Assembly: GCA_004562915.1 (NCBI GenBank) | Contig: SFQZ01000025.1 | Coordinates: 1 to 31,184, forward strand | Length of the DNA: 31,184 nucleotides | Direction of reading: 5' to 3' | Source of the DNA: a bacterium | GTDB lineage: Bacteria; Bacillota_A; Clostridia; Lachnospirales; Lachnospiraceae | Part shown: in pieces, positions 15,457 through 23,185 of the stretch | How the letters are laid out: each line of letters starts with the position of its first letter | Position numbering within the stretch: the first letter of the stretch is position 1 | Translations under genes and position numbers: made by a program | Notes under the pieces: generated by a model | The model's database searches: none | What the model was told of the DNA's origin: nothing | The model's input: only the letters and a program-made list of their open reading frames with translations

Positions 15457-17115
15457 ATGAAGAAAGCATGGTGGAAGGAAGCTGTTATTTATCAGATTTA
15501 TCCCCGTAGTTTTATGGACAGTAACGGAGATGGGATCGGTGATCTAAAAGGAATTACAAGCAGGTTGGATTACCTGAAGTATCTGGGCATCGATGTGATC
15601 TGGCTCTCACCTGTTTACAAATCACCGAATGATGATAATGGATACGACATCAGTGATTACCAGGATATCATGGATGAGTTTGGAACGATGGAAGACTTCG
15701 ATGAGATGCTTGCAGAAGCTCATAAGAGAGGTATCAAGATCGTTATGGACCTGGTAGTAAACCATACTTCAGATGAACATAAGTGGTTTATAGAAAGCCG
15801 CAAATCAAAAGATAACCCGTATCGTGATTATTATATCTGGAGAGAGGGCAAAGACGGAAAAGAGCCGAATAACTGGGGTGCATGTTTCGGAGGTTCCACA
15901 TGGGAATTTGATAAAGAGACGGAGATGTATTATCTGCATCTGTTTTCCAAAAAACAGCCGGATCTGAACTGGGATAACCCGAAAGTACGTCAGGAAGTAT
16001 TTGATATGATGACCTGGTGGTGCGATAAGGGTATTGACGGATTTCGTATGGATGTAATCTGTATGATTTCCAAGACAAAAGAAATGCCGGATGGCGAGGT
16101 GTATGATCTCTATGGCGATTTCAGTCCTTACTGTACCCATGGACCGAATATACATAAGTATCTGCAGGAAATGAATGAAAAAGTTCTTTCCAAATATGAT
16201 TTGATTACAGTGGGAGAGACGCCGGGAGTTACCACTGAACTGGCGAAACAGTATGCCGGTGAGGATACCCATGAACTGAATATGGTATTCCAGTTTGAAC
16301 ATGTGGGAAGTGAAAGTAAATATGGAAAATGGACAGATCAGAGAATGCCTCTTACCAAACTGAAAAAAATCATGTCAAAATGGCAGACAGAGTTGTATGG
16401 ACAGGCATGGAACAGCCTGTACTGGGATAATCATGATCAGCCGAGAGCTGTTTCCCGGTTTGGAGATGATCGTCCGGAATATAGAGAAGTTTCCGCAAAG
16501 ATGCTGGCAACCTGTCTTCATATGATGCAGGGATCACCGTATATATATCAGGGAGAAGAATTGGGTATGACAAATTATCCGTTCCGGACGAAGGAAGATT
16601 TCAGGGATATTGAGAGTATCAACGGATATAAAGAATGGTGTGAGAGCGGAATTGTATCTCATGAAGATTTCTGGCCGTGCCTTACAACCATGAGCCGTGA
16701 TAACGCAAGGACTCCGGTACAATGGGATAATACGGAAAATGCAGGATTTACAGAAGGAACTCCGTGGATCAATGTGAATCCAAACTACAAAGAGATCAAT
16801 GCGAAAGCAGAAACTGCAGATCCCAATTCCGTATTCCATTATTATAAGAAGCTGATTGCTCTCAGAAAAGAAAATCCGATCATGGTTTACGGTAAATATG
16901 AACTATTGTTGGAAGACAGTGAAGAATTATACGTATATACAAGAACTATGGACACAGAAAAACTTCTTGTAGTCTGCAGTTTCGTAGATCATGAAGTGAA
17001 ATATGATCTTCCGGAAGAATTCAGGGGAGTTCAGTGTCTAATTTCCAATATGGAAAATGATTACACACAGACTGAAATGATTCTGAAACCATATGAGGCA
17101 TTTGTTCTGAAATAG
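15457..17115 (+). CDS. GH13 oligo-1,6-glucosidase (isomaltase type)
   Basis: This 552-residue cytoplasmic glycoside hydrolase starts at ATG 15457 behind AAAAGGAGAGG. It releases glucose from short alpha-glucans. The conserved GH13 regions are all present: DLVVNHTSDEH (98-108), GFRMDV with nucleophile D199, TVGE with acid/base E254, and DNHDQPR with D327. These line up with Asp199, Glu255 and Asp329 of the Bacillus cereus oligo-1,6-glucosidase. V200, directly after the nucleophile, is the residue linked to alpha-1,6 preference, where maltases have Ala or Thr. The likely substrates are isomaltose and isomalto-oligosaccharides. It has its own promoter and a bidirectional terminator. No transporter or regulator adjoins it, so regulation cannot be read. 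Its stop codon overlaps the first base of a GGACAGGGGACA repeat. Confidence 0.93.
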   Translation: MKKAWWKEAVIYQIYPRSFMDSNGDGIGDLKGITSRLDYLKYLGIDVIWLSPVYKSPNDDNGYDISDYQDIMDEFGTMEDFDEMLAEAHKRGIKIVMDLVVNHTSDEHKWFIESRKSKDNPYRDYYIWREGKDGKEPNNWGACFGGSTWEFDKETEMYYLHLFSKKQPDLNWDNPKVRQEVFDMMTWWCDKGIDGFRMDVICMISKTKEMPDGEVYDLYGDFSPYCTHGPNIHKYLQEMNEKVLSKYDLITVGETPGVTTELAKQYAGEDTHELNMVFQFEHVGSESKYGKWTDQRMPLTKLKKIMSKWQTELYGQAWNSLYWDNHDQPRAVSRFGDDRPEYREVSAKMLATCLHMMQGSPYIYQGEELGMTNYPFRTKEDFRDIESINGYKEWCESGIVSHEDFWPCLTTMSRDNARTPVQWDNTENAGFTEGTPWINVNPNYKEINAKAETADPNSVFHYYKKLIALRKENPIMVYGKYELLLEDSEELYVYTRTMDTEKLLVVCSFVDHEVKYDLPEEFRGVQCLISNMENDYTQTEMILKPYEAFVLK

Positions 17116-17149
17116 GACAGGGGACAGGACAGGGGACAGACACCTGTCC
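17115..17149. repeat. GGACAG repeat, left arm of an inverted pair
   Basis: GGACAGGGGACA occurs twice in tandem (17115-17126, 17127-17138) and ends in GACACCTGTCC. Bases 17127-17149 are an exact inverted complement of 17252-17274. Each arm also holds its own small GGACAG/CTGTCC hairpin. Confidence 0.8.
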
Positions 17150-17169
17150 AGGAGTAATATATAGAATAG

Positions 17170-17208
17170 AAAAATCCCACACGGTATACAAAACCGAATG
17201 GGATTTTT
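17170..17208. terminator. Bidirectional intrinsic terminator between GH13 and amt
   Basis: AAAAATCCCA (17170-17179) pairs with TGGGATTTTT (17199-17208), with an inner CGGT/ACCG stem. A-runs on one side and T-runs on the other make it work in both directions for these convergent genes. Confidence 0.85.
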
Positions 17209-17251
17209 CTTTATGGCAATTATAAGATTTACATAATTAGGAGTTTGTACA

Positions 17252-17274
17252 GGACAGGTGTCTGTCCCCTGTCC
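17252..17274. repeat. GGACAG repeat, right arm of an inverted pair
   Basis: This 23-base stretch is the perfect inverted complement of 17127-17149. It ends on the last base of the amt stop codon, mirroring the left arm, which begins at the GH13 stop codon. Confidence 0.8.
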
Positions 17275-19019
17275 TACTCTACATCCTGCAGAGCTTCGAT
17301 ATCTTCTTCGCCGGTACGAACTTTAACGACTCTGTCAACGCTGTATACAAAGATCTTGCCGTCACCGATATGACCGGTATAGAGAACTTTTTTAGCTGCA
17401 TCAATTACTGTATCTACAGGGATGGAGCCTACGATAACTTCAACTTTTACCTTTGGCAGAAGCGTTGCATCCATCTCAACTCCACGATATTTTTCTCCGG
17501 CACCTTTCTGGATACCACAACCCATAACCTGAGTTACTGTCATTCCGGTTACACCGATATCGTTCATTGCTTTCTTCAGCTTCTCGTATCTGGAAAGTTT
17601 TGCAATGATAGATACTTTGTACATGCCCGTATCCATAGCAGGAGCTTTCATAACTTTGACAGCGGCATCTCTCATAGCAGGAGAAGCGGCATCGTAGCTT
17701 TCTACACCAAGGTTTGTATTTTCGTTTACATCCATGGTCATAGTATTGGAGATATCCATAATACTGAAGCCTGCATATGCAGAAGGAAGACCATGTTCTG
17801 TGGAATCCAGACCAACGATTTCTTCTTCTTCAGAAACACGAAGACCAACAGTTGCTTTGATGATTAGGAAAGCAATGGTAATCGTAACTGCTGTCCATGC
17901 AGCTACAGATGCAAATCCAAGAAGCTGCAATCCCAGCTGCTTGAAACCGCCGCCATAGAAAAGACCTACTACAGAATCATTTCCAGGTGCAGATGTGGTA
18001 GCAAAAAGACCAACAGCGATTGTTCCCCAGATACCATTCAGGCAATGCACTGCAACAGCACCAACCGGATCGTCGATATGAAGTACGTTATCAAGGAACC
18101 ACACACCGAATACTACCAGAACACCGGCAACAGCACCGATGATAATTGAACCGGTAACATCCGTTACGTCACAGGGAGCAGTGATGGCAACCAGACCTGC
18201 AAGAGAAGCATTCAAACACATGGACACATCCGGTTTTCCATATCTTACCCAGGTAAATACCATACAAACAACAGTTGCAATAGCAGGAGCTACAGTTGTT
18301 GTTACAAATACGGAACCAAGCTGTTCTACACTTGTACAGGCAGCACCGTTAAATCCATACCAGCCAAGCCACAGGATAAATACACCAAGGCAGCCGATCG
18401 GGAGATTATGTCCCGGGAAAGCATTAACTTTAGTAATTTTACCGTTTTTATCTTTTGTGAATTTGCCGATACGAGGTCCAAGAATTTTTGCACCGATCAG
18501 AGCAGAGATACCACCTACCATATGAATCGCACAGGAACCGGCAAAATCGTGGAATCCAAGCTGTGCCAGCCAGCCGCCGCCCCAGATCCAGTGAGCTTCA
18601 ATCGGATAGATCAAAGCAGAAATGATTCCTGAATAAATACAGTAGGACAGGAATTTGGTTCTTTCAGCCATAGCACCGGAAACAATCGTTGCGGTTGTGG
18701 CACAGAATACCAGGTTAAATACAAAATTGGACCAATCAAAATTTGCATAGCTTGTAAAAATATCAAATCCTGGTTTTCCGATCAGTCCCATCATATCTTC
18801 TCCAAGCAGAAGACTAAAACCGATCAGGATAAATACTACTGTACCGATACAGAAATCCATCAGGTTTTTCATCAGGATATTACCGGCATTTTTGGCTCTG
18901 GTAAAGCCAGTTTCCACCATGGCAAAACCTGCCTGCATCCAGAATACAAGAGCGGCACCGATCAGGAACCAGACCGCAAATACCTGGCCGTTAACGGCAC
19001 TCATAATTTCTTCAGTCAT
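17274..19019 (-). CDS. amt: Ammonium transporter with fused C-terminal PII domain
   Basis: This 581-residue protein starts at 19019 behind AGGAGGAA. Residues ~10-395 are an Amt/Mep/Rh channel with about eleven hydrophobic segments. It has the twin pore histidines H166 (CAIHMVGG) and H325 (AVAVHCLNG) and the AEAHWIWGGGWLAQ-type region with W148. A ~70-residue linker follows. Residues 466-581 are a complete PII (GlnB/GlnK) domain: MYKVSIIAKLSRYEKLKKAM, a T-loop at ~499-524, the B-loop TGHIGDGKIFV and the C-loop VRTGEED. PII normally plugs the channel when nitrogen is ample, reading ATP, ADP and 2-oxoglutarate. Here Y511 matches Y46 of GlnB but the uridylylation tyrosine Y51 is M516. The gene follows glnN-purF on the same strand, with a leader hairpin at 19061-19096. 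Confidence 0.95.
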   Translation of the reverse strand: MTEEIMSAVNGQVFAVWFLIGAALVFWMQAGFAMVETGFTRAKNAGNILMKNLMDFCIGTVVFILIGFSLLLGEDMMGLIGKPGFDIFTSYANFDWSNFVFNLVFCATTATIVSGAMAERTKFLSYCIYSGIISALIYPIEAHWIWGGGWLAQLGFHDFAGSCAIHMVGGISALIGAKILGPRIGKFTKDKNGKITKVNAFPGHNLPIGCLGVFILWLGWYGFNGAACTSVEQLGSVFVTTTVAPAIATVVCMVFTWVRYGKPDVSMCLNASLAGLVAITAPCDVTDVTGSIIIGAVAGVLVVFGVWFLDNVLHIDDPVGAVAVHCLNGIWGTIAVGLFATTSAPGNDSVVGLFYGGGFKQLGLQLLGFASVAAWTAVTITIAFLIIKATVGLRVSEEEEIVGLDSTEHGLPSAYAGFSIMDISNTMTMDVNENTNLGVESYDAASPAMRDAAVKVMKAPAMDTGMYKVSIIAKLSRYEKLKKAMNDIGVTGMTVTQVMGCGIQKGAGEKYRGVEMDATLLPKVKVEVIVGSIPVDTVIDAAKKVLYTGHIGDGKIFVYSVDRVVKVRTGEEDIEALQDVE

Positions 19020-19060
19020 AATAATTCCTCCTCATTATAAAAATATATTTTTTACGGGAA

Positions 19061-19096
19061 AAAGGCACGTACTCTTGGAGATAAGTACGCGCCTTT
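19061..19096 (-). terminator. Leader terminator upstream of amt (also downstream of purF)
   Basis: Read on the minus strand, AAAGGCGCGTACT pairs with AGTACGTGCCTTT over 13 positions with one mismatch, followed by TTTTT. It ends 42 bases before the amt start and begins about 84 bases after the purF stop. It can be the purF terminator, an amt attenuator, or both. The stem base matches the glnN and pyrG leader terminators. Confidence 0.75.
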
Positions 19097-19118
19097 ACGT
19101 AAGAAAAATGTGATGTAT

Positions 19119-19154
19119 GTAATCGGAGAAGAAATAAACTTCTACCGCGATTAC
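19119..19154 (-). other. Second hairpin in the purF-amt leader
   Basis: GTAATCG (19148-19154 read on minus) pairs perfectly with CGATTAC (19119-19125), with an inner GAAG/CTTC stem and a 7-base loop. It precedes the terminator hairpin by 22 bases, giving a two-hairpin leader. Its function is unknown. Confidence 0.5.
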
Positions 19155-19179
19155 TGAAATAAAATATTTATGGAATCGT

Positions 19180-20577
19180 CTATTCCATCTCAGAAGGGAT
19201 CTCCATGGGATATTGATTGTCGAAGCAGGCTCTGCACAAAGGCAGATCACCAACCATGGACTGAAGATCTTCAATCCTCATATATCCAAGAGAATCCGCA
19301 CCGATCAGCTGCCGGATCTCATCCACCGAGTGAGACGAGGCAATCAGCTGCTGATTGGAAGGTACATCCGTGCCAAAATAGCAAGGATAAAGGAAAGGCG
19401 GAGAGCAGATCCGAACATGAACATTTTTTGCACCTGCATGTTTTAAAAGGTGTATAAGGTTTGCGATGGTAGTGCCTCGAACAATGGAATCATCTACCAG
19501 AACAATATTTTTCCCTTTTACTGCAGGTTCCAGAACGCTCAATTTCAGACGGACACTGGATTCTCTTTCTTTCTGAGTGGGTTTAATAAAGGTTCTTCCC
19601 ACATAGCTGTTTTTGTAAAATGCCAGTCCGAAGGGGATTCCGGAAGCATCCGAGAATCCCTGAGCAGCGGCAAGCCCAGAGTCTGGTACGCCAACAACCA
19701 GGTCGGCATCAGCAGGATAAGCTTTCGCCAAAGCTGCTCCTGCCCGCAGACGGGATTCATAAACAGAGATACCGTCCAGCTTACTGTCAAGGCGGGCGAA
19801 ATAAATGTATTCAAAAATGCAATGAGCCTGCTGTGACTGGCACAAATCAAAATTGGAAGTGACACCATTCCGGGTGATCGTAACAATTTCGCCGGGTTTG
19901 ATATCACGGAGGAACTGTGCACCGATTGCAGTCAGTGCACAACTTTCAGAGGCGATAACATAAGAGTCATCGCGTTTTCCCAGGCAAAGTGGTTTTAAGC
20001 CAAGAGGATCTCTGACACCAATCAATTTTCTGGGGCTTGCGATCACCAGACCGTAAGCACCTTTGATTTTGGAGGCGGTACACAGAATAGCTTCTTCCAC
20101 CGATTTTGTATGTACACGTTCCCGGGCGATACAATATGCAATAACCTCTGAATCAGTGGTTGTATGGAAAATGGCTCCGTTCATGGCCAGTTCATCCCGG
20201 AGTTCTTTGGTGTTGACCAGATTACCGTTATGAGCCAGAGCCAATGTTCCCTTAATATAATTTAATACAAGAGGCTGGGCATTATTCAATGTGGTTTCTC
20301 CGGTGGTGGAGTAGCGCACATGACCAATTCCAAGATTACCGTGTAGTGACTGGAGTGTATTTTCCTTGAAAACTTCATTTACCAGTCCCATGCCTCTGTG
20401 GACATTTGCATTTCCTTTGGGACCGCTGGTATCAAACACAGCGATTCCGCAGGATTCCTGCCCCCGGTGCTGCAGGGAGGAGAGGCCATAGTAGATTGAG
20501 GAGGCCGCCTCTTCCCCGTGTGGGTTGTAAATACCAAAAACACCGCAGGCTTCTTTAATCCGTTCATCCTGTTCCAT
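19180..20577 (-). CDS. purF: Amidophosphoribosyltransferase (iron-sulfur type)
   Basis: This 465-residue enzyme makes 5-phosphoribosylamine from PRPP and glutamine, the first committed step of purine synthesis. The N-terminal glutamine amidotransferase nucleophile is C11 after a 10-residue propeptide (MEQDERIKEA), which must be cut off as in the Bacillus subtilis enzyme. RGQESCGIAVF and LAHNGNL are typical of the domain. The PRPP-binding loop VLVDDSIVRGTT is at 359-370. Cysteines C253, C399, C448 and C451 fit the four ligands of the regulatory 4Fe-4S cluster. It starts at 20577 behind GAGGTAG, only 12 bases after the glnN stop, so the two are co-transcribed and PurF is made beside its glutamine supply. 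The rest of the purine pathway other than purA and purB is not in the window. Confidence 0.96.
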   Translation of the reverse strand: MEQDERIKEACGVFGIYNPHGEEAASSIYYGLSSLQHRGQESCGIAVFDTSGPKGNANVHRGMGLVNEVFKENTLQSLHGNLGIGHVRYSTTGETTLNNAQPLVLNYIKGTLALAHNGNLVNTKELRDELAMNGAIFHTTTDSEVIAYCIARERVHTKSVEEAILCTASKIKGAYGLVIASPRKLIGVRDPLGLKPLCLGKRDDSYVIASESCALTAIGAQFLRDIKPGEIVTITRNGVTSNFDLCQSQQAHCIFEYIYFARLDSKLDGISVYESRLRAGAALAKAYPADADLVVGVPDSGLAAAQGFSDASGIPFGLAFYKNSYVGRTFIKPTQKERESSVRLKLSVLEPAVKGKNIVLVDDSIVRGTTIANLIHLLKHAGAKNVHVRICSPPFLYPCYFGTDVPSNQQLIASSHSVDEIRQLIGADSLGYMRIEDLQSMVGDLPLCRACFDNQYPMEIPSEME

Positions 20578-20589
20578 CTTTCTACCTCA

Positions 20590-22689
20590 CTACAGGGAGA
20601 ACAAAAGCTGATCGTAAGTCGGATAAGGCAGAATAGAATCCGGAATTAAAGCCTCAATCTCGCCGGCTGTTGTACGAAGTTCATCCATTTTCGCCAGTAC
20701 TTCAGTATGACTTGCATCGGCAGCAGCCTGTGCATCATCCATAGCTCCAGCTTTTTCAGCCAGCACTTTCAGTTCTGCGACACCGTCTGTAAGTGTAGTG
20801 TAAGCAGCGGAAAGTTTGGTAACCAGTGCTTCTTCGGAAGCAGTGGAAAGGGAAGGTAAAAACTCTTTTTTAGCAAAAGCGTTCGCAGAAACTTCAGCAG
20901 CATAGTCGCTGATTGCCGGAAGAAGATCTTTGGTAACCATTTCTTCCATCGTGCGTGCTTCGATACCAATGGTTTTTACATAGTTCTCTAACAAAATCTC
21001 GTAACGGGAATAAATTTCTTCTTTTGTAAAAATGTGATGTTTTGTAAACAGTTCCACATTTTTTTCTGCAATAAACTGAGGCAGACATTCCGGTGTAGAA
21101 GCCAGATTGTATAATCCACGTTTCTCAGCCTCTTTCACCCATTCTTCAGAGTAACCATTACCGTTGAAGATCACTTTTTTATGTTTGCGAATCGCCCGTT
21201 TGATCAGTTCATGAACTGCATGTTCCATATCTTCCGGTGCGGTTCCATCCAGTTCGGTATAGAACTGAGATAATGCTTCAGCAACTGCAGTATTCAGGAT
21301 AATATTTGGTGTTGCAACAGATGCAGAAGAACCAAGCATACGGAATTCAAATTTATTACCGGTAAATGCAAACGGTGATGTACGGTTACGGTCTGTATTA
21401 TCTTTAAAGAAATGGGGCAGTACATGTGCTCCGATATCAAGCTGCACTTTATCCTGCTGACCGAAGTATGTATCATTTTCGATGGATTCCAGGATTGCTG
21501 TCAGCTCATCACCAAGGAAAATAGATACGATTGCCGGCGGTGCTTCATTTCCGCCAAGACGATGGTCATTTCCTGCTCCGGAGGCTGCTACACGCATCAG
21601 ATCCGCATATTCATCAACTGCTTTGATGACAGCCATCAAAAATACCAGGAACTGGATATTTTTGGCCGGTGTTTTTCCGGGATCCAGAAGGTTTTCACCT
21701 TCGTTGGTGCTGATGGACCAGTTGTTATGTTTTCCGCTTCCGTTGATTCCTTCAAATGGTTTTTCATGAAGCAAGCATACAAGACCATGTTTATCAGCTA
21801 CCTTTTTCATCATTTCCATTGTCAGCTGGTTATGATCAACAGCTACATTGGCAGTATCAAAAACAGGAGCCAGCTCGTGCTGAGCCGGAGCTACTTCGTT
21901 ATGTTTCGTTTTTGCCGGAATGCCCAGTTTCCAGAGCTCTTCATCCAGCTCATGCATATAAGCGGATACCTTTGGTTTCAGTGCTCCGAAATAGTGATCT
22001 TCCATTTCCTGACCTTTGGGAGCAGGTGCGCCGAAAAGTGTTCTTCCGCAGAATACCAAGTCTTTTCTTTCTTTATATAATTCTTTATCAACCAGGAAAT
22101 ATTCCTGTTCCGGTCCGATGGTTGTATTTACACTCGTAACGGATGTATTACCAAGAAGATGAAGCATTTTGGTTGCTTCTTTACTAAGTGCTTCCATGGA
22201 GCGAAGGAGTGGAGTTTTCTTATCCAGTGCTTCGCCGCTGTAAGAACAGAAAGCAGTCGGAATATATAAGGTACCATCTTTAATGAAAGCCGGTGAAGTA
22301 GGATCCCATGCGGTATATCCTCTTGCCTCAAATGTTGCGCGAAGACCACCTGACGGGAAACTGGATGCATCTGGTTCTCCTTTTACCAGTTCTTTTCCGG
22401 AAAAGTCCATGATTACTTCTCCGTCACCGGTAGGATTGATAAAGCTGTCATGCTTTTCAGCAGTAAAACCAGTCATAGGCTGGAACCAGTGAGTAAAATG
22501 GGTAGCTCCGTTTTCAACTGCCCATTCTTTCATGGCAACAGCAACAGAGTTTGCCACATCCAGTTCCAGATGTGTTCCATTTTCAATTGTTTTCCGAAGA
22601 GCTTTGTACATATCTTTCGGAAGTTTTTTACGCATCACCTTATCATTAAATACAAGGCTTCCGTATAAAGCAGGAATTTCTTTTGTCAT
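20590..22689 (-). CDS. glnN: Glutamine synthetase type III
   Basis: This 699-residue enzyme makes glutamine from glutamate, ammonium and ATP. The length and motifs are those of GSIII: NEVAPAQHELAPVFDTANVA, HEKPFEGINGSGKHNNWS with the catalytic loop, GNEAPPAIVSIFLG and DRNRTSPFAFTGNKFEFR, which hold the metal- and ATP-binding residues. The C-terminal helical part (EALVTKLSAAYTTLTDGVAE) is also typical of the family. The chosen start is MTKEIPALYG at 22689 behind AAAGGAGA; the frame is open to 22773, but that extension runs through the leader terminator and has no ribosome site. It heads a glnN-purF operon with its own strong promoter and a leader terminator that suggests attenuation control. 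Confidence 0.95.
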   Translation of the reverse strand: MTKEIPALYGSLVFNDKVMRKKLPKDMYKALRKTIENGTHLELDVANSVAVAMKEWAVENGATHFTHWFQPMTGFTAEKHDSFINPTGDGEVIMDFSGKELVKGEPDASSFPSGGLRATFEARGYTAWDPTSPAFIKDGTLYIPTAFCSYSGEALDKKTPLLRSMEALSKEATKMLHLLGNTSVTSVNTTIGPEQEYFLVDKELYKERKDLVFCGRTLFGAPAPKGQEMEDHYFGALKPKVSAYMHELDEELWKLGIPAKTKHNEVAPAQHELAPVFDTANVAVDHNQLTMEMMKKVADKHGLVCLLHEKPFEGINGSGKHNNWSISTNEGENLLDPGKTPAKNIQFLVFLMAVIKAVDEYADLMRVAASGAGNDHRLGGNEAPPAIVSIFLGDELTAILESIENDTYFGQQDKVQLDIGAHVLPHFFKDNTDRNRTSPFAFTGNKFEFRMLGSSASVATPNIILNTAVAEALSQFYTELDGTAPEDMEHAVHELIKRAIRKHKKVIFNGNGYSEEWVKEAEKRGLYNLASTPECLPQFIAEKNVELFTKHHIFTKEEIYSRYEILLENYVKTIGIEARTMEEMVTKDLLPAISDYAAEVSANAFAKKEFLPSLSTASEEALVTKLSAAYTTLTDGVAELKVLAEKAGAMDDAQAAADASHTEVLAKMDELRTTAGEIEALIPDSILPYPTYDQLLFSL

Positions 22690-22710
22690 GGTTTGTTCTC
22701 CTTTCTGAAA

Positions 22711-22726
22711 ATCCGGCAGGCCGGAT
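22711..22726 (-). other. Small hairpin just upstream of the glnN ribosome site
   Basis: ATCCGG-CCTG-CCGGAT followed by TTTT on the minus strand, about 20 bases before the glnN start. It could be a weak second terminator or a translation-control hairpin. Confidence 0.4.
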
Positions 22727-22747
22727 GTTATTGCAATGAAATGCAAA

Positions 22748-22782
22748 AAAGGCGCCTCGGATTCATCATCCAAAGCGCCTTT
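22748..22782 (-). terminator. Leader terminator (attenuator) of glnN-purF
   Basis: Read on the minus strand, AAAGGCGCTTTGGAT pairs with ATCCGAGGCGCCTTT over 15 pairs with two G-U wobbles and a 5-base loop, followed by six Ts. It lies less than 10 bases after the predicted transcription start and no gene lies upstream, so its target is glnN itself. Confidence 0.85.
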
Positions 22783-22795
22783 GCTTATGTCCTGT

Positions 22796-22823
22796 AGTAT
22801 ACTCGGAAAATCAGGAATGTCAA
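22796..22823 (-). promoter_or_regulatory. glnN-purF promoter
   Basis: On the minus strand, a perfect TTGACA (22823-22818) and TATACT (22801-22796) are 16 bases apart. The predicted start near 22789 places the leader terminator at the very 5' end of the RNA. Confidence 0.75.
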
Positions 22824-23061
22824 TCCCCGAATTTTAAAAATATTCCCGTGGGTATGGATCGGAAATGAGAAGAAATTCATGAAAAATTTATAAAATACAT
22901 AAAAAAATTGTGCAAAAAAGTGAGAATGAAAAGAAGATATGACTTTAAAAAACGAAACAATAAGTGCAAAATTTCTATAAGAACAAAAAAATATTGTTGG
23001 ACATTTGTGAAAAATATGAAAACTTAAAAAATGCATTTCAGAAAGAAGAAAAGGAAAAGAA

Positions 23062-23090
23062 TTGACAAATAAGGTGGAAAGGGACATAAT
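23062..23090 (+). promoter_or_regulatory. pyrG-gltB-gltD promoter
   Basis: A perfect TTGACA (23062-23067) and CATAAT (23085-23090) are 17 bases apart. Transcription would begin near 23097, about 18 bases before the leader terminator. Confidence 0.65.
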
Positions 23091-23114
23091 ATTACCATTA
23101 AAAAAGTAGATGAC

Positions 23115-23152
23115 AAAGGCGTCAGGAACTTTACGGGGTTTCTGACGCCTTT
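23115..23152 (+). terminator. Leader terminator (attenuator) of pyrG-gltB-gltD
   Basis: AAAGGCGTCAGGAAC pairs with GTTTCTGACGCCTTT around an ~8-base loop, followed by the T-rich TGTTGTTTG. It lies between the promoter and pyrG with no gene upstream. The pppGGGC start used by the Bacillus subtilis pyrG slippage attenuator is absent, so the mechanism must differ. Confidence 0.8.
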
Positions 23153-23185
23153 TGTTGTTTGATCATACAATAGGAGGAAGATGTG

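Larger units (their letters stand above)
22690..23185. other. Divergent glnN/pyrG control region, no gene
   Basis: This 496-base intergenic region holds two back-to-back leaders. On the minus side are promoter 22796-22823, terminator 22748-22782 and two small hairpins (22731-22746 and 22711-22726). On the plus side are promoter 23062-23090 and terminator 23115-23152. The ~240 bases between the two promoters (22824-23061) are very A-rich on the plus strand, with many A-tracts that may bend DNA or act as UP elements. The frames open there have no coding character. Confidence 0.75.

Noticed and set aside
22711..22782. Riboswitch or ANTAR double-hairpin in the glnN leader
   Set aside because: There is no known aptamer core, and the hairpin loops lack the conserved A and G positions of ANTAR hexaloops. 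It is kept only as a terminator plus small hairpins.
22785..23087. 100-codon minus-strand frame between glnN and pyrG
   Set aside because: It is very Phe/Ser-rich, caused by A-tracts on the plus strand, and it covers both promoters.
23097..23152. pyrG leader as a CTP-sensing reiterative-transcription attenuator of the Bacillus type
   Set aside because: That mechanism needs a transcript starting GGGC and a pyrimidine-rich terminator arm to pair with added Gs; the predicted start here is A/U-rich.
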